Part shown: one piece after another, positions 1 to 5,454 of the stretch | Numbering within the stretch: position 1 is the first letter of the stretch | Layout of the letters: every line of letters begins with the position of its first letter | Origin: Firmicutes bacterium UBA993 | Lineage (GTDB): Bacteria; Bacillota; Dethiobacteria; DTU022 | DNA length: 5,454 nucleotides | Direction of reading: 5' to 3' | NCBI GenBank assembly: GCA_002292015.1 | Contig: DBBD01000048.1 | Span: forward strand, 1 to 5,454 | Made by a program: the position numbers and the translations under genes | The notes under the pieces: model-generated | Told to the model about the DNA's origin: nothing | Database searches by the model: none | Seen by the model: only the letters and a program-made list of their open reading frames with translations

Positions 1-342
1 CTCTTTCTTATGCTCATGAGACATATACCCTAAAGAGTAACAGGCCGCCATAAACCAGAGTAAAGAGAAGAATGCCCCTAGGAAAAAAGTTAGCTGATCT
101 ACTTTAAATGAAATTGAAAGTGGAAATGAAAAATATTGAAATATGCCGAAAAGTATTTTGCCCTCCCTGATCGCCGGGTACATACTCAGAACCAGAATAA
201 AGAATAACCCGGTTACTCCAATACAGATATATTCCTTGTATGGATAAAGCCGGCCAGAAAAAAAGAAAAGGATTAACCCGGATACAATCGGGACAAAAAT
301 AATAACGGCCGGTAAAAAAGTTTGAGTAACTTCCTGACTCAT
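1..342 (-). CDS. N-terminal part of a fourth NuoL/NuoM/MrpD-like antiporter subunit (cut by window edge)
   Basis: Reading the minus strand from the ATG at 342 gives 114 open codons to the window edge, with no stop. The ATG follows GGAGGTG with about 8 nt spacing, an excellent ribosome site. The peptide starts MSQEVTQTFLPAVIIFVPIV and has three hydrophobic helices (about 8-29, 38-54, 84-105). Residues 79-112 hold the family's N-terminal signature: FKVDQLTFFLGAFFSLLWF, then CYSLGYMSHEHKKE. It aligns with IYSIGYMAHEHDQ of the second gene (residues 98-110 there) and IYSLGYYRDREDG of the third (residues 101-113), so this is another antiporter-like paralog entering TM4. The conserved Asp before TM3 (D82) is present. 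The channel residues of TM5-TM12 lie outside the window, so whether it is a complete, active copy cannot be judged. An overlapping GTG-start frame (352-104) uses the same ribosome site too closely and encodes no recognisable protein. Confidence 0.88.
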   Translation of the reverse strand, partial: MSQEVTQTFLPAVIIFVPIVSGLILFFFSGRLYPYKEYICIGVTGLFFILVLSMYPAIREGKILFGIFQYFSFPLSISFKVDQLTFFLGAFFSLLWFMAACYSLGYMSHEHKKE

Positions 343-349
343 TTCCACG

Positions 350-356
350 CACCTCC
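350..356 (-). promoter_or_regulatory. Ribosome binding site of the fourth antiporter gene
   Basis: GGAGGTG on the minus strand, about 8 nt before the ATG at 342, is nearly a full anti-16S match. It fixes the start of the truncated fourth gene and argues against the overlapping GTG frame that begins inside it. Confidence 0.7.
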
Positions 357-377
357 GCGGGACATATGACTAATACT

Positions 378-407
378 ATTTTAAAATACCCAAATAATTT
401 CTGTCAT
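378..407 (-). promoter_or_regulatory. Possible internal sigma-A-type promoter before the fourth antiporter gene
   Basis: The 94-nt spacer between the third and fourth genes (343-436) is much longer than the other junctions. On the minus strand it contains ATGACA (407-402) and TAAAAT (383-378), each one base off the -35 and -10 consensus, separated by 18 nt. The -10 lies within a 12-bp perfect AT palindrome, TATTTTAAAATA (377-388). AT-rich DNA gives such matches by chance, so this is only a candidate. No terminator hairpin with a T-run is seen in the spacer, so read-through from upstream is also expected. Confidence 0.25.
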
Positions 408-436
408 CGTGTTCGATTGTTATCTATCTGACCACG

Positions 437-1912
437 CTAAAAGTAGATTTGGGCTACTGCCCGGGCCAGGCTCAGAGGCCAGTTAACCGGAGCAAGGGTA
501 AAAACAAAGGCAGCAGAAGCAAACAAAATAACTGGAACTATGCGTAGCGGCTGCAGACGCAACCTCTGCCTCTCGATATTCTGAAGTTCCCGGCAACCGA
601 AAAAAGCATTAATGGGTATGGGAAAATAGTAGGAAGCATTAAGTAAACTGCTTAACAAAAGCAGCAAGATGATCGCCGGCATTTCCGCTTCGTAAGCGCC
701 CAACCCTAAATGCCACTTGCTAACAAAAACATTAAGGGGAGGGACTCCTACAGCGCTGACAGCAGCAATCGTAAAGGCTAGCATGGTAACCGGCATCTGC
801 AACCCGATGCCTTTCATTTCACTGATCTTAGTTTTGCCCGTGTTAACAAAAATTATCCCGGAGCACATGAACATGCAACCTTTCATAAAAGCATGGGCCA
901 TAATGTGATAAATACTCCCTACCAGGGCCTGCTCGGTTAACAGGGCAATGCCCAGAAGCATATAACCGACCTGGGCAATTCCTGAATAAGCCAGCCGGCG
1001 GTTCAAATCATTCTGGGCAAAGGCGCAAATTGAGCCATAAACAATGCTGACCAGGGAAAAAGCAAGAAGGATATTGTTCCAACCTATTTCCTGGAGCATT
1101 GTAGGACTAAAAAGATCATAAAAAACCCGAATAAGTCCCAGCACACCGGTTTTCAGCATTATAGCCGAAGAAAGCGCTGCGGCCGGAGTCGGGGCAAAAG
1201 CATAGGCATCAGGCATCCAAAAATGAAGGGGTAACATAGCCGACTTAATCCCGAAGCTGATTAGGAAACCGCAAAAAGCAACCAGCAGCACAGGAGTGCC
1301 CTCATTAATTAGTCCCCCATGCCCAAATGATACCGTACCGGCAGCGTTATAGGTTACTACAATGGCCCAGAACAGGGCAATACCGGAAATGATTGTCATA
1401 AATAAAAACTTAAGCCCGGCAGCTTGTGCCTCCGGGGTTGACTTATAGGAGACAAGTGGAAAAAACATCAGCGACATAAACTCAAAAAAAAGAAAGAAAG
1501 TCATCATGTTACCGCTCAAAGCAACACCGTAAGAACCACCAATGGCCAGGAGGTAAAAGTAAAAGAAGTTCCTCCCATCTTCCCTGTCCCGGTAGTAGCC
1601 TAATGAATAGATAGCGAGCACAGTACTTAAAGCTACAAAAAGGAGAATCATAAATAGTGACAAAAGGTCAATCCTGAATTCCATGCCGGCCGGAGGAAGT
1701 ATATCCAGGAAGAGGTAATAGCGTGCCCCGGCAATTACCGAAGGAGTGACCATCGCAGCGATAAAAAAGGGAATCGCTGTCGCAGCAATAACCACATAGT
1801 TTCGCCAGTTTGGGCGGTAGCGATCGGCAAGCGCCGCACCAGCGGCGCCCAGCATCGGGATTAAAACTATCATGATGGGAATTATAGATATAATTTGATC
1901 GTTTTGTGGCAT
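437..1912 (-). CDS. MrpD/NuoM-like proton-conducting antiporter subunit (third gene of the tandem)
   Basis: This is a third paralog of the same superfamily, 491 aa with about 14 membrane helices. It is the most canonical of the set: TM5 has FLFFEFMSL with E144; TM7 and the loop after it have GIKSAMLPLHFWMPDAY with K223 and the classical PDA motif intact, followed by APTPAAAL; TM8 has IMLKTGVLG with K254; TM11 has HIMAHAFMKG with H336, H340 and K344; TM12 has LNVFVSKWHLG with K399. A basic segment near the C-terminus (about 441-457, rich in Arg) precedes a last helix of about 20 residues. The ATG at 1912 is preceded by AGGGAGGG about 9 nt upstream, a strong ribosome site, and starts 22 nt after the stop of the previous gene. 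The stop is TAG at 439-437. It resembles NuoM/MrpD in length, but has Lys on TM12 like NuoL and MrpD, where E. coli NuoM has Glu. The specific partner complex cannot be named from this window. Confidence 0.94.
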   Translation of the reverse strand: MPQNDQIISIIPIMIVLIPMLGAAGAALADRYRPNWRNYVVIAATAIPFFIAAMVTPSVIAGARYYLFLDILPPAGMEFRIDLLSLFMILLFVALSTVLAIYSLGYYRDREDGRNFFYFYLLAIGGSYGVALSGNMMTFFLFFEFMSLMFFPLVSYKSTPEAQAAGLKFLFMTIISGIALFWAIVVTYNAAGTVSFGHGGLINEGTPVLLVAFCGFLISFGIKSAMLPLHFWMPDAYAFAPTPAAALSSAIMLKTGVLGLIRVFYDLFSPTMLQEIGWNNILLAFSLVSIVYGSICAFAQNDLNRRLAYSGIAQVGYMLLGIALLTEQALVGSIYHIMAHAFMKGCMFMCSGIIFVNTGKTKISEMKGIGLQMPVTMLAFTIAAVSAVGVPPLNVFVSKWHLGLGAYEAEMPAIILLLLLSSLLNASYYFPIPINAFFGCRELQNIERQRLRLQPLRIVPVILFASAAFVFTLAPVNWPLSLARAVAQIYF

Positions 1913-1920
1913 CCAGGATT

Positions 1921-1929
1921 CCCTCCCTG
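1921..1929 (-). promoter_or_regulatory. Ribosome binding site of the third antiporter gene
   Basis: The minus strand reads AGGGAGGGA about 8-9 nt before the ATG at 1912, in the 22-nt gap after the TAG of the preceding gene. It supports that start and independent translation of a shared transcript. Confidence 0.65.
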
Positions 1930-1934
1930 TCAGG

Positions 1935-3407
1935 CTAAAAAGCGTTTCTGATTACAGCTTCAATAAAAGGAACGGTTGTATAATTGGCAAACAATCCCAG
2001 CAATATGCTAAATACGGCCAAAACCAGGGTTGGTATAAGCATGCTTAGAGGAGCTTCATAGCCGGGTTTCTTTTTAAATTCGCCTTCTTTGAAAAAGGCA
2101 TTTAGAATAATGGGCAGGTAATAGATGGCATTGAGCAGGGTGCTGCCCATAATAACATAAGAATATACAGGCATACCCGACTCCAGGCCGCCTACCAGCA
2201 GGTAATACTTACTGATATAGCCGGCTATCGGGGTTACACCCATCAACCCCAGGGATCCGATAGCAAAAGCAAGCATGGTTAAGGGCATCTGCCTACCAAC
2301 CCCATTTAGCTGGTTCAGATTCTTGTAGCCGGTCACGGTGATAATCATCCCGGCGCAGAAAAAGAGGATAATTTTCAATATAGCGTGGTTTATAATATGA
2401 ATCAAACCGCCAAGTGCGCCGACCGGGTGGAGCATCAGGATTCCGAGGGTGATATAACCTAGTTGGCCAATAGTCGAATAAGCCAGCCTGAGCTTCAAAA
2501 CAGTCTGCTTTATTGCCATCAGCGAACCGACAATAATGGTAAAGCAAATAATTACGGCTAGGATATGGGTTACATTGAGACCGCTGAGCACATCTACCCC
2601 GTAGATTGAGTAAAAGACCCTAGATATACCAAATACCCCGGCCTTGACAATTGCTACCGCATGCAGCAATGCGCTAACCGGAGTAGGGGCAACCATCGCC
2701 CCCGGCAACCAAGAGTGCAGAGGCATAATTGCTGCTTTGGTACCGAAACCAGCTATAAGCAAAGCGAAAATTACCGTTAGGCGAGTGCCGTGATCGGCAA
2801 AAACGGTTCCAAGAATCCCTCCGGCAGAAAAATTTAAAGTGCCGACTAGATCGTAAATCAAAAATATTGAGAGAAGAATCAGGGCACCCCCGGCCAGGCT
2901 ATAACTGATATACTTGATCCCTGCCCTTACCGATTCCGCTGTACCGGCGTGGACAACCAGTGGATAGGTGCAGATTGCCAGAAACTCATAAAATATATAA
3001 AGCGTAAATAGGTTGCCGGCAAAGGCTACACCCATGGTAGCGCTGCAAGAGATGACGAAAAAAACAAAATAGCTACGTTGATCATGTTCGTGCGCCATAT
3101 AACCGATGGAGTAGATTGTGGCAAAGATCCACAGGGTCGCAGATACAAGCCCGAAAACCAGGCCGAGGGAGTCCGCCCTTAGATACACTTCCATGCCTTC
3201 AATAAGATGGAACAGCTTTAAGGTTATGTAATTACCGGCCAAAACTACCGGAAGCATGGAAGCAACTGCGATGAAGACAACAGCTGTTGAGACTAGCGCT
3301 ACCAAGTGACGGGCAAAAGCCTTATCTTCATCAAGCAAGCGAATTATTAAGGCACCAATAACCGGCACTATTACCGCAATTAGCGGCTGGGGGTAAGCCA
3401 AATCCAA
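1935..3407 (-). CDS. MrpD/NuoM-like proton-conducting antiporter subunit (second gene of the tandem)
   Basis: This is a polytopic membrane protein of the Proton_antipo_M superfamily, about 14 helices and 490 aa, the usual size for MrpD or NuoM. Numbering from the TTG chosen here, the channel residues are E141 in TM5 (IFYEFLA), K224 in TM7 (FGTKAAIMPLH), K255 in TM8 (IVKAGVFG), H337 and H341 with K345 in TM11, and K400 in TM12 (AGYISKYYLL). The signature reads SWLPGAMVAPTPVSALLHA, with Gly where most relatives have Asp (WLPDA). An in-frame GTG lies at 3425 (496 aa), but nothing like a ribosome site precedes it. Its own first codons read GGAGGAGG, which sits 8 nt before the TTG at 3407, so the TTG is the better start and the GTG version would have its Shine-Dalgarno inside the gene. 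It begins about 27 nt after the upstream gene ends, so co-transcription and assembly in one complex are likely. Function as an ion-translocating subunit is well supported; whether it serves an Mrp antiporter or a redox-driven pump is open. Confidence 0.93.
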   Translation of the reverse strand: MDLAYPQPLIAVIVPVIGALIIRLLDEDKAFARHLVALVSTAVVFIAVASMLPVVLAGNYITLKLFHLIEGMEVYLRADSLGLVFGLVSATLWIFATIYSIGYMAHEHDQRSYFVFFVISCSATMGVAFAGNLFTLYIFYEFLAICTYPLVVHAGTAESVRAGIKYISYSLAGGALILLSIFLIYDLVGTLNFSAGGILGTVFADHGTRLTVIFALLIAGFGTKAAIMPLHSWLPGAMVAPTPVSALLHAVAIVKAGVFGISRVFYSIYGVDVLSGLNVTHILAVIICFTIIVGSLMAIKQTVLKLRLAYSTIGQLGYITLGILMLHPVGALGGLIHIINHAILKIILFFCAGMIITVTGYKNLNQLNGVGRQMPLTMLAFAIGSLGLMGVTPIAGYISKYYLLVGGLESGMPVYSYVIMGSTLLNAIYYLPIILNAFFKEGEFKKKPGYEAPLSMLIPTLVLAVFSILLGLFANYTTVPFIEAVIRNAF

Positions 3408-3414
3408 AATTATC

Positions 3415-3422
3415 GCCTCCTC
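3415..3422 (-). promoter_or_regulatory. Ribosome binding site that decides a TTG start for the second antiporter gene
   Basis: GGAGGAGG on the minus strand lies immediately after the in-frame GTG at 3425 and 8 nt before the in-frame TTG at 3407. It would be an optimal Shine-Dalgarno for the TTG. The sequence before the GTG (TAATATTTCCCT) has none. It is therefore more likely a ribosome site than codons 2-4 of the protein. Confidence 0.65.
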
Positions 3423-3434
3423 CACAGGGAAATA

Positions 3435-5354
3435 TTACCGGTTAGTTGAAAAAAACAGCAAACTGGCAGCCAAAATGGTTCCAATCACAATCAAGACGAT
3501 AAATAGGTCAAAATCTATATTGGAAATATTAATCGTTCGAAAGCGTCGATCACCAAGAGTTTTGTAGTCTAACTTAAAGATAATAAAAAATAATCCTTCA
3601 AGAAGCCTTTTTAGCCGCCGAAAAGCAGTATTAATCACTACCAGCCAAGCTTGATATATATGATCAAACAAGATCATAGTCGTAGAAGCAATCCGTCTGC
3701 CGTAGTCAACGGATACCACTCTGTCAAATCGATTGAAACTTCTTGATATAATGATCAACATACTCGGAGAGCTGACAATCAATTGGTTGGCTAGAGTATC
3801 AAAAAGCCTGCCAACCGAGGAAAAAGCAAACAAGCTCCACCTGGTCAGCGGCGTATAGACGAGATAATCAGCACTCAACCGTGGTGAAAAATTAATTTTT
3901 TCAATGTGCCGGGCAACTACGATAAAGATAAAAATTCCGATCAGGATTACTTTGAGCGCCGCCCATGCTCCACTAAGAGAATAAACCTGCAGCGATGATG
4001 AATAAGGAAGAATTGGTTTTATCATATCAGGCCAAACACCCAACAAGACGCAGCTGACTGCCGAGAGGGTTATCGCTATATTCATCGACAGCGTTGGCCG
4101 ACGAAAAGTTTTTATCTTTGCATCAATGAACCCAAAGTAAACGAATTTCGCAAATGACAGCGCTGTCCCAACACCAGCCACCAGAAGCATGGTTTCTATG
4201 GGATCAATTCCCTGAGCAGCTTTTTTTAAAAGATACTTACTAACATAACCGTTGAAAAGGGGAGTCCCAGAAATAGCCAGAGCACCGACAAGAGCGCCTA
4301 TGGTAGCCAGCGGCATTACCCTCCAAAGGTTTGGTCCTTGGTTACCGGCGTGAGGGTGATGCAATTCGAGAATATTTTCAGTACCGGTCGAATAGATTAC
4401 TGCCCCGGCACTCATGAATAAAAGAGCTTTGTAAATCATATGATTTAATAGGTGTAATAAGCCGCCGTCTACGCCATATGCCGATCCCAGGCCAATGCCG
4501 GCTATCATAAAGCCAACCTTGCTGATGATACTAAATGACAGTAAGCGCCGCAAATCACTTTGTACTATAGCAAAGCCGACCGCGACTATCGCCATACCAG
4601 CACCCATCAGGGCGATAAAATCTCCTGATGGCAAGACACGGGCAACTGCATAAACGCCAACCTTTGTGCAAAGCGCGGCTAAAAGAACACTTGACGGAAA
4701 CGCAGCTTCCGGATAACCCCAGGGGACCCAGAAATGCACCAGCAAAAATGCTGCCTTTACTCCTATACCGAGCAAAAAATACAACAAACCCGCCTCTGGA
4801 ATCTGAACGGCAAAACTGCCTGTCGCATAATAATTAAGAATAATTCCGATCGTAATCGAAAAACCACCGGCCAGCTGAAGAAAGAAAACTCTGTAAGCAG
4901 CGTGTATAGCCTCTTTTGTGCCTTTTAAAAAGATGAGCATAGAAGTCGTAAATGTCAGCAATTCCCAGAAAAAAAGAAAGCTAATGAAATTGTCAGAAAA
5001 AGCAATGCCAACTGCACTTGCAATAGCTGTAAAGGATACCAGCTGTTCAACAGGTTTCACAACCTTAATCCCATACAATATACCCAGCGCTCCAACAAAG
5101 GTGAACCCAAAGGCTGCGATCCGGCTATAAGGATGCATGGAGAAGCTAATAAGCGCTACACCATCATTGGATTGAAAAAACGATGCAAACACTGCAAAAC
5201 TTGTGAACTCACCAGGCAATAGAATGATATATGAAGCATAAAGAAGTATAGCTGCAGTTATTATAGGAAAATACTGACGCATCTTGGCATTGGTAACAAA
5301 CAGAAGAGGGGAAAGCAAAAGAGGAGTAAAAACCAGTAACAATATCAGCTGCAT
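3435..5354 (-). CDS. NuoL-like proton-conducting antiporter subunit, long form with C-terminal lateral-helix-type extension
   Basis: This is an integral membrane protein of the NuoL/MrpA/MrpD/HyfB superfamily, 639 aa, probably moving H+ or Na+ as one module of a larger membrane complex. About 16 membrane helices can be seen by hydrophobicity. The family's channel residues are present: E131 in the TM5 motif FLFFWELL, K200 in TM7 (GIGVKAAF), K231 in TM8 (LCTKVGVYA), H301 and H305 with K309 in TM11 (HLLNHMIYK), and K373 on TM12 (NGYVSKYLLKK). The usual PLHxWLPDA signature after TM7 is changed to LVHFWVPWGYPEA, so this is a distinct subfamily. After TM15 (about 464-482) come some 130 residues rich in Arg/Lys and amphipathic stretches, then a final helix (about 614-635); this matches the NuoL plan of a lateral helix between TM15 and TM16, and the length is close to NuoL (about 610 aa). 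The ATG is preceded by AAGGAG with an 11-nt spacer, slightly long. It is the first gene of the operon in this window. The family assignment is secure; the ion and the complex are not. Confidence 0.93.
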   Translation of the reverse strand: MQLILLLVFTPLLLSPLLFVTNAKMRQYFPIITAAILLYASYIILLPGEFTSFAVFASFFQSNDGVALISFSMHPYSRIAAFGFTFVGALGILYGIKVVKPVEQLVSFTAIASAVGIAFSDNFISFLFFWELLTFTTSMLIFLKGTKEAIHAAYRVFFLQLAGGFSITIGIILNYYATGSFAVQIPEAGLLYFLLGIGVKAAFLLVHFWVPWGYPEAAFPSSVLLAALCTKVGVYAVARVLPSGDFIALMGAGMAIVAVGFAIVQSDLRRLLSFSIISKVGFMIAGIGLGSAYGVDGGLLHLLNHMIYKALLFMSAGAVIYSTGTENILELHHPHAGNQGPNLWRVMPLATIGALVGALAISGTPLFNGYVSKYLLKKAAQGIDPIETMLLVAGVGTALSFAKFVYFGFIDAKIKTFRRPTLSMNIAITLSAVSCVLLGVWPDMIKPILPYSSSLQVYSLSGAWAALKVILIGIFIFIVVARHIEKINFSPRLSADYLVYTPLTRWSLFAFSSVGRLFDTLANQLIVSSPSMLIIISRSFNRFDRVVSVDYGRRIASTTMILFDHIYQAWLVVINTAFRRLKRLLEGLFFIIFKLDYKTLGDRRFRTINISNIDFDLFIVLIVIGTILAASLLFFSTNR

Positions 5355-5359
5355 AATGA

Positions 5360-5369
5360 AGTTAACTCC
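5360..5369 (-). promoter_or_regulatory. Ribosome binding site of the first antiporter gene
   Basis: The minus strand reads AGAAGGAGTT upstream of the ATG at 5354. The gap from the GGAG core to the ATG is 11 nt, a little longer than ideal, but no better start with a ribosome site is seen nearby, and the protein begins directly with its first membrane helix. Confidence 0.6.
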
Positions 5370-5413
5370 TTCTTACTGTAAGTGCGCCAGTTATTTTTGT
5401 GTAGCAGCCAGCA

Positions 5414-5429
5414 TGAAAATTAATATTCA
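5414..5429. promoter_or_regulatory. Imperfect 16-bp palindrome in the leader, operator-like
   Basis: The sequence TGAAAATTAATATTCA equals its own reverse complement except at one symmetric base pair (14 of 16 positions match). It begins about 17 nt downstream of the TATAAT hexamer, where a repressor dimer could block transcription. The half-site TGAAnATT is not one I can assign to a named regulator. It is AT-rich, so chance is a real alternative. Confidence 0.2.
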
Positions 5430-5445
5430 CTGTTTACTACCGAAA

Positions 5446-5451
5446 ATTATA
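5446..5451 (-). promoter_or_regulatory. Possible -10 element of the operon promoter
   Basis: A perfect TATAAT hexamer lies on the minus strand about 90 nt before the first gene's ATG. Its -35 partner, if any, would lie beyond the window end, so the promoter cannot be confirmed. All three minus-strand frames are closed by position 5427, so the DNA between here and the ATG is largely untranslated leader or intergenic. Confidence 0.25.
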
Positions 5452-5454
5452 ACT

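Noticed and set aside
104..352. Minus-strand frame with GTG start giving an 82-aa peptide
   Set aside because: It overlaps the ribosome site of the true fourth gene, and its start lies inside that site. The peptide has no family resemblance, while the neighbouring frame from the ATG at 342 clearly encodes an antiporter N-terminus.
1484..1491. Run of eight A (T on the coding strand) beside the TM5 Glu codon of the third gene, with a similar seven-base run in the first gene (4969-4975), possibly a phase-variable site
   Set aside because: Both runs encode the conserved Phe-rich FLFFxE motif at the same place in each protein and are in frame. Protein constraint explains them without slippage.
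437..3425. Second and third genes as a recent tandem duplication
   Set aside because: They share family motifs, but the proteins differ over most of their length and no long DNA identity is visible. They are ancient paralogs.
5427..5453. Possible C-terminal tail of an upstream minus-strand gene (ending VIIFGSKQ, TGA at 5429-5427)
   Set aside because: Eight codons are too few to support a gene, and the other two frames also close nearby. It stays possible but untestable in this window.
5356..5454. Plus-strand frame from ATG at 5356 open to the window end
   Set aside because: It has only 33 codons, no ribosome site and no recognisable peptide. It lies across the leader of the divergent operon.
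1..5454. CRISPR arrays, tRNA or rRNA genes, insertion sequences, rho-independent terminators
   Set aside because: I looked on both strands and found no direct-repeat arrays, RNA gene signatures, transposase motifs or GC-rich hairpins followed by a T-run. Nearly all the DNA is accounted for by the four coding regions.

Overview
The window is almost wholly coding. It holds a single minus-strand operon of membrane proteins that all belong to one superfamily: the proton-conducting antiporter-like subunits of complex I, Mrp antiporters and membrane-bound hydrogenases (NuoL/NuoM/NuoN/MrpA/MrpD, Proton_antipo_M). In transcription order, from high to low coordinates, they are: a long NuoL-architecture protein (5354-3435, 639 aa); an MrpD/NuoM-size protein (about 3407-1935, 490 aa); a second MrpD/NuoM-size protein (1912-437, 491 aa); and the N-terminal 114 codons of a fourth paralog (342-1, continuing past the window edge). 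The fourth gene has no stop inside the window and is easily missed.

The three complete proteins are clearly divergent paralogs, not recent duplicates. Each keeps the charged residues expected of a working ion channel half: the TM5 glutamate, the TM7 and TM8 lysines, and a lysine on broken helix TM12. The first has an additional C-terminal part: about 130 mostly amphipathic residues followed by a last membrane helix, as in the lateral-helix arm of NuoL. The set could supply up to four ion-translocating modules to one membrane complex. Candidates are an expanded Mrp-type Na+/H+ antiporter or a multi-antiporter respiratory or hydrogenase complex. No redox subunit (quinone-binding, NiFe or Fe-S) and no small Mrp subunit (B, C, E, F, G) is present in these 5.4 kb, so the identity of the complex cannot be settled here.

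Non-coding DNA is limited. The leader (5355-5454) contains a Shine-Dalgarno, a perfect TATAAT hexamer at the very edge and an imperfect 16-bp palindrome downstream of it. Two short junctions separate the first three genes (about 27 and 22 nt). A longer 94-nt AT-rich spacer before the fourth gene could carry an internal promoter.

Mid-range GC, strong GGAGG-type ribosome sites and likely use of a TTG start suggest a Gram-positive anaerobe of the Clostridia/Peptococcaceae type. This is inference only; no taxonomic marker gene is present.
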